A stretch of DNA of 64,000 bases from Paenibacillus prosopidis (GTDB lineage Bacteria > Bacillota > Bacilli > Paenibacillales > Paenibacillaceae). Positions 1-7,697 of the stretch are shown in pieces (positions within the stretch are counted from its first letter, which is position 1; the number at the start of each line of letters is the position of its first letter). Below the pieces are notes generated by a model. The model ran no database searches. It saw only the letters and a list, made by a program, of their open reading frames with translations, and was not told where the DNA came from. The stretch covers positions 288,866 to 352,865 of the forward strand of contig NZ_QPJD01000004.1 of the NCBI RefSeq assembly GCF_003337375.1, in the 5' to 3' direction. Both the position numbers and the translations under genes were made by a program.

Positions 1-1
1 G

Positions 2-703
2 CGTGTATACTTTATTAACGGCAACGTGCATGTCGCGCAACAAGGCGACATTGTCATAATCGTCCCCCATGACCTTCACTCAACGGCAAGTTCGCAGGTG
101 GAACAATTCGAGCGGATACTGATTCATTTCACCCCGGAATTTCTCCATGAAGCGAGCAGAAGTTTGCTTCAGCTGCCTCCCTTTCAGAAATCCGCCTTAA
201 TACGGGTACCCCGAAAGGAGCAGCCGGAGATTGAACGACTCTTGTTGCAAATGGTCGGAGAATGCAAGGATCAACACTCGTTATACAACGCTTATGTGCG
301 CCATCTTCTCGCCGAGCTGCTGATTTGGCTTCACCGAATAGACGCCGTCAGTCCGTTATTGCCGCAATCGAGTCATCCCATGCATCAAAAGGTGTCGGAA
401 ATTACGTCTTATATTCAAATGAACTTCCGCAGCGCTCTAACGCTGGAGAAGCTGGCTCAGCAATATTTCATCAGTCCGGCCTATCTAAGCCGCATCTTCC
501 TGAAGCTGACCGGCTTCCATATTAGCGAGTACATTCGGGTAGCCCGGATCCGTGAAGCGCAAAAGCTGCTCAGGACAACCCGTCAGAAGGTACATGCCAT
601 TGCTGAGCAGGTCGGCTTCGAACATGTTTCCCATTTTAACAAAACGTTTAAAAATGTAACCGGGGTTTCGCCCTTGCACTACAGGCAGGATCATCACTAT
701 TAA
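2..703 (+). CDS. AraC-family transcriptional regulator, 5' end outside window
   Basis: The reading frame is open from base 2, so the gene begins before the window; the GTG at 26 is internal. The visible N-terminal part has the look of an AraC cupin sensor domain (a 'GDIVIIVPHDLHS' turn close to the start), and the last ~100 residues form two helix-turn-helix units with the AraC signature ('FISPAYLSRIFLKLTG', then 'VGFEHVSHFNKTFKN'). Proteins of this type bind a sugar or sugar acid and activate nearby catabolic genes. It converges on the GH28 gene: the two stop codons share four bases, so no terminator can sit between them. Regulation of that GH28 gene is a fair guess from position only. Confidence 0.9.
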   Translation, partial: RVYFINGNVHVAQQGDIVIIVPHDLHSTASSQVEQFERILIHFTPEFLHEASRSLLQLPPFQKSALIRVPRKEQPEIERLLLQMVGECKDQHSLYNAYVRHLLAELLIWLHRIDAVSPLLPQSSHPMHQKVSEITSYIQMNFRSALTLEKLAQQYFISPAYLSRIFLKLTGFHISEYIRVARIREAQKLLRTTRQKVHAIAEQVGFEHVSHFNKTFKNVTGVSPLHYRQDHHY

Positions 704-2292
704 CTCAATTCAACTTGATGTCTGCCAACATCGGATGCCGCCGAAACAACTCGATGCGTCGAAGCTGTTAATGGATCGGAGCATTTGATACTGGCAGAGT
801 GAGCGCCGGATACTTCCAGCATTCTATTTTCATTCTTTCCCCCCGATCCTCCTAAGCGGACGATCTCAACCTCCTGACATTGGTGCAGCTTTACGAGGGG
901 TCCTTCCGACGTAAACAGGCTCACATCTTCCAAAGAAAGCCTTTTTGCGTTATGGCATACGACGCCTTGGCGGGAAACGGCGTTATAATTTTGCACCTTC
1001 ACTCCTTCAAGCGGCATTTCCGCTAAACCGTTTACGAGAAATGCCTTATCTGCCCCGACACAATCCACGTCTTTGATGAGAATGTTACGGAAAATCGGGG
1101 TTTCCACCGAGACCGGAAAACTAATTTCGCTCGCTGTACCCGAACCTTCTAGTCCTTCGTAAAAAAGGTTAAAGGATATCGCTTCACCTGCAATATCCGT
1201 CATACGGATTCGCTCGATGATAATATTCTCGACAATTCCTCCTCGACCTCTTGTGCTCTTGAACCGGAGTCCGATATCCGTGCCCATAAACGTACAATCG
1301 CTAATCTTTACATGGCGGACACCGCCGGACATTTCGCTGCCGATGACGAATCCCCCGTGCCCGTGGTAAACCGTGCAATTTCTAATCGTAATGTACTCAC
1401 TCGGAATACCGAGCGAGCGCCCGGCCTCGTCCTTGCCAGACTTCAAACATATGGCGTCATCCCCCACGTCAAACGTACATCCTTCTACGAGCGCATAGCG
1501 ACAGGAATCGATATCAAGGCCGTCGCCGTTTTGCGCATACCACGGATTTCGTACGTTGACATTCCTAATCGTCACATGCTCCGACGCCCATGGATGCAAA
1601 TTCCATGCTGCCGAGTTTTGAAAGGTTGGTCCATCCAATAAAATACGGCTGCATCTCCGGAAGCTAAGCAGGTTTGGCCGCAAGTAGTCGCGATAAGGCA
1701 ATAAATCTGCCGGTGTCCATTTTCCCTTCTGAGTCAGCTCTTCAACGCAGCCTGCTCCTTCCATCGCGGCTTTAGTCGGATACCATACTCCGTCCGTGTC
1801 ACCAACTACCCCTCCGGAGCGAACCAACCGGTCCCATTGCATCCCCGTCATTTTCCACTGTTTTACAGGTCGCCAAGCGTCTCCCCCGCCGTCAAATACA
1901 CCCATTCCCGTAATTGCTATGTGTTCTTGTCCTTCAGCATCCAGGGGCGACTGGCATCGTATCCAAGGTTTCCCTTCAAAATTAGACGCAATCAACGGGT
2001 AATCCTCGAACCGTCTGCTGAATAACACGGTCGCCCCTGCCTCCGTGTGCAGCTCAAGCCGACTCGTCAATAGAAGAGGACCGGTCAACCATAATCCTGG
2101 CGGAATGATTACCCTTCCTCCCCCGGCTTTAACGCATGCTTCTATAGCCTGGCGGAACGCCTTGGAATTGTCTGTTCGGCCATCCCCGACTGCACCGAAG
2201 TCAGTTATCTTTACGGTATGATCCGGTATATCCGGTAACTTCACATCCGGCACTTCCCCATTTAAATCGGTTATTGTTTTTTGCGATTCCAT
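700..2292 (-). CDS. GH28 polygalacturonase-like glycosidase, cytoplasmic
   Basis: A 530-residue right-handed beta-helix protein of family GH28. It opens with the pectate-lyase-like entry strand ('ITDFGAVGDGRTDNSKAF') and carries the catalytic motifs NGDGLDID, DDAICLKSGKD, HGHGGFVIGS and RFKS, matching the NTD, DD, HG and RIK blocks of the family. No signal peptide is present, so it should act inside the cell on imported oligogalacturonides or rhamnogalacturonan oligomers, as YesN-linked GH28 enzymes do. The start is fixed by a GGAGGGG site just upstream of the ATG. Exact substrate (galacturonan, rhamnogalacturonan or xylogalacturonan) cannot be told from sequence. The nearby GH4 galacturonidase supports a pectin role. 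Confidence 0.9.
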   Translation of the reverse strand: MESQKTITDLNGEVPDVKLPDIPDHTVKITDFGAVGDGRTDNSKAFRQAIEACVKAGGGRVIIPPGLWLTGPLLLTSRLELHTEAGATVLFSRRFEDYPLIASNFEGKPWIRCQSPLDAEGQEHIAITGMGVFDGGGDAWRPVKQWKMTGMQWDRLVRSGGVVGDTDGVWYPTKAAMEGAGCVEELTQKGKWTPADLLPYRDYLRPNLLSFRRCSRILLDGPTFQNSAAWNLHPWASEHVTIRNVNVRNPWYAQNGDGLDIDSCRYALVEGCTFDVGDDAICLKSGKDEAGRSLGIPSEYITIRNCTVYHGHGGFVIGSEMSGGVRHVKISDCTFMGTDIGLRFKSTRGRGGIVENIIIERIRMTDIAGEAISFNLFYEGLEGSGTASEISFPVSVETPIFRNILIKDVDCVGADKAFLVNGLAEMPLEGVKVQNYNAVSRQGVVCHNAKRLSLEDVSLFTSEGPLVKLHQCQEVEIVRLGGSGGKNENRMLEVSGAHSASIKCSDPLTASTHRVVSAASDVGRHQVELS

Positions 2293-2333
2293 GGCATCCC
2301 CTCCATTGATTCAAATTCAATTTCCATTACCTA

Positions 2334-2339
2334 ATTATA
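2334..2339 (-). promoter_or_regulatory. -10 element upstream of the GH28 gene
   Basis: Minus-strand TATAAT about 40 bases before the GH28 start codon. No good -35 hexamer sits 16-18 bases upstream, which would suit an activator-dependent promoter. The surrounding ~100 bases are very AT-rich. Seen by eye only. Confidence 0.35.
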
Positions 2340-2452
2340 GAACAACAATATATTATTTTTGAGCTAATGATTTTGTCTTCTTTGAATAAAATTATATATT
2401 CTTGTCCGTTTTACAAAAGAGATTCTGTTTCAGTACTACCAAGCTGCCCATT

Positions 2453-2462
2453 CAAACGTTTG
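2453..2462. promoter_or_regulatory. 10-bp palindrome CAAACGTTTG
   Basis: Perfect palindrome with a central CG, about 160 bp upstream of the GH28 start. The shape resembles the core of LacI/GalR-type operators. It also lies ~115 bp before the decayed gene at 2577. No regulator of that type is in the window, so its role is unproven. Confidence 0.25.
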
Positions 2463-2576
2463 GACTTAAACTTTTTTAAACGCGTGAAGCACATGCCGCT
2501 TTGATACAGACAGCTCTTTTGAGCAATGTCGTATTAAGGCGGCTTTTTGCATAAATCCGCCAGATCTTGTGAGTAG

Positions 2577-3031
2577 ATGAGTAGCATGTTCGATGAAGTT
2601 TATGAGCAGCGGCTATCAAATCAGATTGCCGAGGAGAAGAACCCCAGAAGGCGGGAACTTCTGCACAAAGGATTAGGCTACGGAACTGTAGCGTATTTGC
2701 GCTCGATCTGGTTCCCAACTATCGGAAACCTGGACTATTTGTATCCTGAGTATGAGGTTCGGGACATGAGAAATGGCTGCCGCTACCTTGATCTGGCATA
2801 TGCCGGAGGGGCCAAGGGCTGTATTGAAATACAAGATTACCGAACCCTGAGCTGGCGGAAACGCTGCGCTTTGCCCGCAGAATGGTGCGTCCTTTCACAC
2901 CTCGAGAACTTTCAGCGCATCTGCGGCTATCGGAACGCCACACCAGAGAAAATCTTCGTGATTTGGTTAACAAAAAATTGCTCGTCGTCGCTAGCGGGGA
3001 TCAGCGATATCGTACGTAGAAGCTTGGGTAA
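2577..3031 (+). pseudogene. Decayed Paenibacillus-type regulator with internal deletion and nonsense codon
   Basis: The first ~90 residues ('MSSMFDEVYEQRL...', '...YEVRDMRNGCRYLDLAYAGG') read like a conserved Paenibacillus DNA-binding protein I know from memory, normally ~220-230 residues. At about 2845 the frame changes: the C-terminal part continues in another frame from ~2854 ('ELAETLRFARRMVRP', 'ELSAHLRLSERHTRENL', 'LLVVASGDQRYRT'), with roughly 65 codons missing. The family usually ends RYRTY-K-L-x; here the Tyr codon is TAG (3017-3019), followed by K-L-G and TAA at 3029-3031. So there is one out-of-frame internal deletion and one late nonsense change. The frame open from 2577 runs on to 3080 but its last half is out of the family frame. 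Confidence 0.75.
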
Positions 3032-3100
3032 TAACCGGATCTCGAGCGATTTTTTAACGGCTGCTATGGCCTCTATTTAATCGAAAGTTAAGGCTTTGAA

Positions 3101-3191
3101 AATCTAACGGAGCTAAATGCTTTTATTTACGCTTAGATGGCTTACTTTCACTGAATTATGGCCAAATAAGAGTGCACATTTCCGTTAGATT
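3101..3191. repeat. 11-bp terminal inverted repeat around an AT-rich spacer (AATCTAACGGA)
   Basis: AATCTAACGGA at 3101-3111 is perfectly inverted at 3181-3191, with a 69-base spacer and no ORF. A further TTCCGTTA copy lies just after, near 3230. Short intergenic elements built on TCCGTTA inverted repeats are, as I recall, common in Paenibacillus genomes. A non-coding dispersed repeat is the best reading; family assignment is unverified. Confidence 0.4.
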
Positions 3192-3261
3192 ATAAAAGGA
3201 GCAATTTGAACTGATTAACAGCCGCTGCTTCCGTTAAAAAACACACCTTAGCTATTAGACG

Positions 3262-3450
3262 ACTGTATATGGTCGAGCCCAGAAGGGCTGTCTAATTCCT
3301 GATTAACCTTCCGAAGAAGCTTTATCCGACGAAGGAAATCGCTAAGGTTGAATTAGACGCCGTGCTAGCCTGTTCAGGTGCCAATAAGGCACCGATACCA
3401 GTCCCTGCGTGCGGGACGAACCCCCTGGGGTCTTCTCACGCTGGCTCTAA
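3262..3450. other. Gene-free stretch with several inverted repeats
   Basis: No recognisable gene. GTCTAATTC (3290-3298) pairs with GAATTAGAC (3350-3358), and inside it AACCTT (3305-3310) pairs with AAGGTT (3344-3349). Three small hairpins follow: GGTGCC/GGCACC, GTCCC/GGGAC and CCCC/GGGG, between about 3378 and 3431. A 70-codon frame open across the region (3362-3574) resembles nothing I know. Could be a folded RNA, decayed mobile DNA or chance. Confidence 0.3.
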
Positions 3451-3481
3451 ATACAAAAACCGACCCTTGTTAGGATCGGTT
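3451..3481 (-). terminator. Rho-independent terminator of the GH4 gene
   Basis: On the minus strand AACCGATCC pairs with GGGTCGGTT (one G-T pair) around a six-base loop, followed by TTTTTGTATTT. It lies ~110 bases after the GH4 stop codon. Confidence 0.7.
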
Positions 3482-3589
3482 GTTTGTATGCTATGGAACT
3501 CGTATAACTCGCTTATCCGTCTTGGGATGGTCATCAACGCTCTTTTCTCTATCCAGACACATAGCTTCGGCTGATCCTAAGCTCCTTCG

Positions 3590-4984
3590 TTACTCGTACC
3601 AATATCCGGGGATGATCTCCCTTTCCAGTTCCAACAACTCTTTAATAATCAAATCCGCATCATGTATGGAATTCACAAGCGGATCGGTCATCATCGCTCT
3701 TCTCAATTTTGTGAAGCTCCGTTCCACAACAGCCTCCGCAGTCAGTTCGTGCGTATCCAGCACAAGCTCCTGCATGCCCCGGATTCCCCGCGGCATTTCA
3801 CCCACGTGAAGCGGCTTGATGCCATCCATGCTGACTTCGCTTAAAAGCTCAAGGAACGCATCGTCATTCATGTTGGTCACCGCGCCGTTATTGAGCGAAT
3901 TGATGAAGAAGCGTTTCCCCAAATTGCCGACCATGTTTTCGATAATATCCGTTGCATGATCGGGTCCGAAGGATTTCATATAATCGGAGATCGGTATATT
4001 CCCGGTAATGAAGTCGTCCACTTGCCGCCACATCTCTTCATGACGCTTATACCGGTCTTCCGTTTCCCAAATCTTTAAAGGCGGGATGGCGTCCTTCGTC
4101 TTGCCAAGCCCTTGCCAGTACCGGACGTATTCTTTGGTATGGGCCGTGCATGTCGGGATATACCCGAAAATATTATAAAGCTCATAGGTGATGGCATCGT
4201 TATATAGCGCTTTCGCGCCAGTATCCCCACCATTGTTTTCCGTAGCCGCCGACTTTCTTAATGCCTCGGCGATCGGGGTCATAACATCCATTCCTTCATA
4301 CTCCGCCTTAAGCAGCCAGGTGAAGTGATTAACGCCGGCAACGCGGAAATCAAATCTCCCGTCGATCTCCTTGGTAAACTCTCTTCTATCCTGAATGATC
4401 CCCGCTCGAACCGCATAATCCGCTTTTATGTGCGGCATATGATGACTGTCGCACAGCGCGAACGATTTTAGTTTCGGCGCATATCGGCTTAACGCGATCC
4501 CATGGACGGTAGATGGATTGATGTAATTGATTACCCATGCATCAGGACAAAGTTCCTCAATGTCTTTAGCGCATTCCATAATGAACGGCAGCTCTCTCAT
4601 CGCCCTGAAGATTCCGCCTGGACCGATGGTATCCCCAGAGCACATCCGAATTCCGTATTTTAAAGAAACCTGGCAATCGATGCCGCGGTATTTTACGGTA
4701 TCCTCAGCAAAACTGAGAACGACGAAATCCGCGCCCTTCAATACCTGTCTCCAATTCGTCGAGCCTTCCACTTTAAGGGATACATTGTTTTCCTTTGCAA
4801 CCATTTCAGCGAGCCTTACCATCTTGGATAGTTTTTCTTCGTCAGTATCTACTAAAGCAAGTGTTCCGTTATTCAAATATTTAGAGTGAACCATCTGCCA
4901 GATTGACTGCCGCCCAAAGAAAAGACTCCCAGCCCCAATGACAACTACCTTCGGTTGTGAAACTTTCGAATCCATCATGATCAA
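3590..4984 (-). CDS. GH4 family NAD-dependent glycosidase, probable alpha-galacturonidase
   Basis: A 464-residue protein with an N-terminal Rossmann nucleotide site ('VVVIGAGSLFFG', then 'LALVDTDEEKL') and the GH4 metal/active-site blocks 'INYINPS', 'CDSHH' and 'GVNHFTWLL'. GH4 enzymes use NAD+ and a divalent metal and cleave by oxidation-elimination. The length and the C-D-S-H metal motif match the LplD/TM-type alpha-galacturonidase branch rather than the alpha-glucosidase or 6-phospho branches, so release of galacturonate from oligogalacturonides is likely. The start follows AGGAGG by eight bases. It is divergent from an AraC gene and ends at its own terminator, so it is probably a single-gene unit. 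Close partner of the GH28 gene in pectin use. Confidence 0.88.
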   Translation of the reverse strand: MIMMDSKVSQPKVVVIGAGSLFFGRQSIWQMVHSKYLNNGTLALVDTDEEKLSKMVRLAEMVAKENNVSLKVEGSTNWRQVLKGADFVVLSFAEDTVKYRGIDCQVSLKYGIRMCSGDTIGPGGIFRAMRELPFIMECAKDIEELCPDAWVINYINPSTVHGIALSRYAPKLKSFALCDSHHMPHIKADYAVRAGIIQDRREFTKEIDGRFDFRVAGVNHFTWLLKAEYEGMDVMTPIAEALRKSAATENNGGDTGAKALYNDAITYELYNIFGYIPTCTAHTKEYVRYWQGLGKTKDAIPPLKIWETEDRYKRHEEMWRQVDDFITGNIPISDYMKSFGPDHATDIIENMVGNLGKRFFINSLNNGAVTNMNDDAFLELLSEVSMDGIKPLHVGEMPRGIRGMQELVLDTHELTAEAVVERSFTKLRRAMMTDPLVNSIHDADLIIKELLELEREIIPGYWYE

Positions 4985-5008
4985 GTCCTCCTAATAAGTT
5001 ATAACCTC

Positions 5009-5036
5009 ATTATAGGAGAATGGTTTAAAAGTTGAA
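5009..5036 (-). promoter_or_regulatory. Promoter of the GH4 gene
   Basis: Minus-strand TATAAT at 5009-5014 with a weak -35 (TTCAAC, 5031-5036) 16 bases upstream. The start codon is 25 bases downstream of the -10. A palindrome at 5040-5052 abuts the -35, as expected for an activator-dependent promoter. Confidence 0.5.
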
Positions 5037-5039
5037 TAT

Positions 5040-5052
5040 GTGATAGTATCAC
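5040..5052. promoter_or_regulatory. Candidate operator GTGATAGTATCAC between divergent genes
   Basis: Perfect 6+1+6 palindrome in the 159-bp gap between the GH4 gene and its divergent AraC gene, touching the GH4 -35 region. A shared regulatory site is likely from position; the binding protein is unknown. Confidence 0.4.
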
Positions 5053-5143
5053 CTTCATGTCAAATAGTACGAATATTTATGATCATTAAATTCAATGATA
5101 TACTAAAATAACATGAGAAATGTCTTCTGGTAGGAGAATGGCA

Positions 5144-5995
5144 ATGAATATGAAAATGACAAACATGGGAATTCTCAATGAATTGTCGGAATTGATCTCG
5201 CTTCGAATGAAATCCTTCTTTGAGCTTGCCCACGACGTGAGATGGATTGAACACAAGGCGCACATCGACTATGATCTTTGGTTCGTTCAATCCGGAAGCG
5301 TGACCATTACTATCGATGGTATTGAACATACAGCAAACCCGGGAGATGTGGTCTTTTTTTACCCAGGGGTTCCCTATATGGCAACTGCCACCGATAAGGG
5401 GTGCCGGTTTATTTACATTCATTTTGATTTTGAAATCGGCAAGCAAGGGCGGATTCTAAACGATTTTCAGCTCTCGGGAATCATACCGCAAGTGCTGATC
5501 CGGGAAGAAGCCATTTTGTTCGGCAAAGCCTTTACGCAATCGAGTCTATTACGAAGCATACCTGGGAACCGTTTATATTTAAAGGCTTGTCTGATGGCCG
5601 TTATTGCCAAAATTATCGAACTCTACGGACATGGCCAATATACCGGCACATTTCTGAATGGGAGAAAGTCAAGAAAAGTCGAGAGGAATTTGGACGTGCT
5701 GAAGCCGGTATTCGATTACGTTAATAACTATCTGCACAAATCTATTAAAATGAATGAGCTTGCAGTGCTTGTAGGCATATCCGAAAAATATTTTATCACT
5801 TATTTCAAAAAAGCCTTGGGCATTACTCCGGGACAATATATTTACCAGATTAAAATGAACCGGGCGAGGGAATATCTGAACGAAAAGAAATATACGATTC
5901 AACAAATTGCCAACCTTCTGGGCTATCCCGATCCTTTTACGTTTTCGAAAGCTTTTAAAAAATACTATAACGTTCCTCCCTCAAAGTTCGAGTAA
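5144..5995 (+). CDS. AraC-family transcriptional regulator divergent from GH4
   Basis: About 283 residues. The N-terminal half is a cupin sensor ('LWFVQSGSVTITIDGIEH', 'GDVVFFYPGVPYMATATDK'); the C-terminal half holds the AraC DNA-binding pair of helix-turn-helix units ('LVGISEKYFITYFKKALG', 'IANLLGYPDPFTFSKAFKK'). The open frame extends up to 5120, but a GGAG at 5133-5136 is placed correctly for the ATG at 5144, so I prefer that start. Divergent placement makes the GH4 galacturonidase its natural target, with galacturonate or an oligomer as likely inducer (inference). Confidence 0.9.
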   Translation: MNMKMTNMGILNELSELISLRMKSFFELAHDVRWIEHKAHIDYDLWFVQSGSVTITIDGIEHTANPGDVVFFYPGVPYMATATDKGCRFIYIHFDFEIGKQGRILNDFQLSGIIPQVLIREEAILFGKAFTQSSLLRSIPGNRLYLKACLMAVIAKIIELYGHGQYTGTFLNGRKSRKVERNLDVLKPVFDYVNNYLHKSIKMNELAVLVGISEKYFITYFKKALGITPGQYIYQIKMNRAREYLNEKKYTIQQIANLLGYPDPFTFSKAFKKYYNVPPSKFE

Positions 5996-6055
5996 AAAAG
6001 CTGAGCCAAACACTACCCTACAAGTCATGTCCAGACCTCATTTGTTGCCATCCAT

Positions 6056-6092
6056 GCAAAAAGCCCGCTCGGATACAGGTCCGGTGCGGGCT
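6056..6092 (-). terminator. Terminator of the fixABCX operon
   Basis: Minus-strand AGCCCGC pairs with GCGGGCT, with extra pairing inside, followed by TTTTTG. It lies just after the fixX stop codon and also separates the convergent AraC gene. Confidence 0.85.
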
Positions 6093-6105
6093 GGAAATGC
6101 TGCAG

Positions 6106-6390
6106 TCAGCCGTATTTATAGGTGATGCCGTACCCCCCTTTTGGGTAAACCCAATCGATGTTGTCGTAGGGGCATGCGATCCTGCATGTGCCGCATTCGA
6201 TGCAGTTTTCATACGCGACGGTCGTCAGCTTCTGCTTTTTGTCCCAATCGTACACATCGGACGGGCAAAAATAATTGCAGTCCTTCTTCACGCATTTCAG
6301 ACAGTGGTCCCGTTCCTTAATGATTAGATGGGATACGTCGTCGCACTTGTAGCGGATCGTATACAGCTTGTCGGAAATTGAATCGCTCAT
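6106..6390 (-). CDS. fixX: FixX ferredoxin-like protein
   Basis: A 94-residue ferredoxin of the FixX/ETF-QO type. Its Cys clusters are 'CLKCVKKDCNYFCP' and 'CIECGTCRIACP'; the second is a full CxxCxxCxxxCP 4Fe-4S site, while the first is irregular as in other FixX proteins. It hands electrons between FixC and quinone or ferredoxin in the FixABCX bifurcating complex. Its ATG overlaps the fixC stop (ATGA), so the two are translationally coupled. It is the last gene of the operon, with a strong terminator right after it. Confidence 0.92.
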   Translation of the reverse strand: MSDSISDKLYTIRYKCDDVSHLIIKERDHCLKCVKKDCNYFCPSDVYDWDKKQKLTTVAYENCIECGTCRIACPYDNIDWVYPKGGYGITYKYG

Positions 6391-7697
6391 CCGTTCATCG
6401 CCCTCCAGCCTTTGTAGCCCAGCTTTAGTAAATTCATAGTCCCGCCAGCAGCGTCCTTCATTAATTTTATGGCCATTTTTTGTTTTTGTGCCTTGGAAAC
6501 CCCGTCAACCAGAAACATCTGATAAGCGGCTTCATTGAGCGCCGACGGCAGCTTGTCGAACAGCAGCTCCGGATCTTGTTCCTTCAGCAGCTCATGCATC
6601 CCTTTATATTTCCTCAAGTCCTTCTCGATAAACGAGCTTCGGATCTTCTTATCGTACAGCTGCAGCGTCTCCCGGGAAAAATCATTCTTCAGTTTGGCCT
6701 CGACGATAGCCTCGCCTGCCAGCCTCCCCGACGTCATGGCGAGGTTCGTGCCCTCCCGGTGAACGAGATTGACCATCTGCGCCGCGTCACCCGCGATCAC
6801 CCAACCGTCTCCGGATAGAGGAGGCATCGAATGATAGCCGCCCTCGGGGATGAGATGCCCCGAGTATTCCAGCACCTCCCCGCCCTGAATCAATTTACGG
6901 ATCATCGGATGCTGCTTGGCCGCCTCCAGCACGGCATACGGCTTGATTCGCTTCTCCCGCAGCTGATCGACCATGACGCCGATGCCGAGCGAGAGCGTCT
7001 CCTTGTTCGTATATAAAAATCCCATCCCCGCCATCCCTAAAGAGGTCTCGCCGATAAACTCGATCGTGACACCCTCGTCGCCTTCCAGATTGAACCGGTC
7101 CTGAATTTTCTCCCTCGGAAGGGCAATCACCTCCTTCACCGCGAGCGATACCTCGTCGGGCCGCCATTCCTTATGCACGCCGAGTGATTTGCCTAGCAAG
7201 GAATTGACACCGTCCGCAATGACGACGACGTCGGCGTACAGATCCCCGTCGTCCCGATCCGTCTTCACGCCGACGACGCGGCCGTCTTTTCTAAGCAAAT
7301 CTACCGCGACCGTTTGATAGACCGGGATAGCCCCGGCCTGGACCGCCTTGTCGGCAAACCACTGGTCGAACTTCACCCTGAGCCCGGTGAAGCAGTTATA
7401 AGGCGCCTTGTAGGCTTCGTTCCGGTGGCCGAACGTGGTCACGGATTCCTTGCCCATCATCCATACCCGCTGCTCGACGATGTAGCGCTCCATCGGGAAC
7501 CCTTTTTCCGTCCAAAATTCGGGGATCATCTCCTCCAGCTGCTTCCGGTACAGCACCCCGCCGAAAATATTTTTCGAGCCTGGAAACTCGCCCCGCTCCA
7601 GCAGCACGACGCGCAGCCCTGCCCGGGCCATTGTCAGCGCGGCGGCTGCGCCGGCCGGTCCGGCGCCGACGACGACAGCATCAAACTTTTCGTTCAT
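6387..7697 (-). CDS. fixC: FixC flavoprotein (ETF-quinone oxidoreductase family)
   Basis: A 436-residue FAD protein. It starts with the dinucleotide motif 'DAVVVGAGPAGAAAALTMA', has 'FGGVLYRKQLEEMIPEFW' typical of FixC, a second FAD contact 'VVIADGVNSLLGK' and the C-terminal 'GWVIAGDAAQMVNLVHREG' ribityl-binding block. FixC receives high-potential electrons from FixAB and passes them to quinone while FixAB drives ferredoxin or flavodoxin reduction from NADH. Start and stop overlap the neighbouring fix genes (17 bases with fixB, 4 with fixX), showing one operon. Full length for the family. Confidence 0.93.
   Translation of the reverse strand: MNEKFDAVVVGAGPAGAAAALTMARAGLRVVLLERGEFPGSKNIFGGVLYRKQLEEMIPEFWTEKGFPMERYIVEQRVWMMGKESVTTFGHRNEAYKAPYNCFTGLRVKFDQWFADKAVQAGAIPVYQTVAVDLLRKDGRVVGVKTDRDDGDLYADVVVIADGVNSLLGKSLGVHKEWRPDEVSLAVKEVIALPREKIQDRFNLEGDEGVTIEFIGETSLGMAGMGFLYTNKETLSLGIGVMVDQLREKRIKPYAVLEAAKQHPMIRKLIQGGEVLEYSGHLIPEGGYHSMPPLSGDGWVIAGDAAQMVNLVHREGTNLAMTSGRLAGEAIVEAKLKNDFSRETLQLYDKKIRSSFIEKDLRKYKGMHELLKEQDPELLFDKLPSALNEAAYQMFLVDGVSKAQKQKMAIKLMKDAAGGTMNLLKLGYKGWRAMNG

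Noticed and set aside
2577..3080. 167-codon frame taken as an intact gene
   Set aside because: From ~2845 on it is out of the family frame; the true C-terminus is in another frame.
3362..3574. 70-codon plus-strand frame
   Set aside because: No ribosome site, no family, and it spans the GH4 terminator hairpin.
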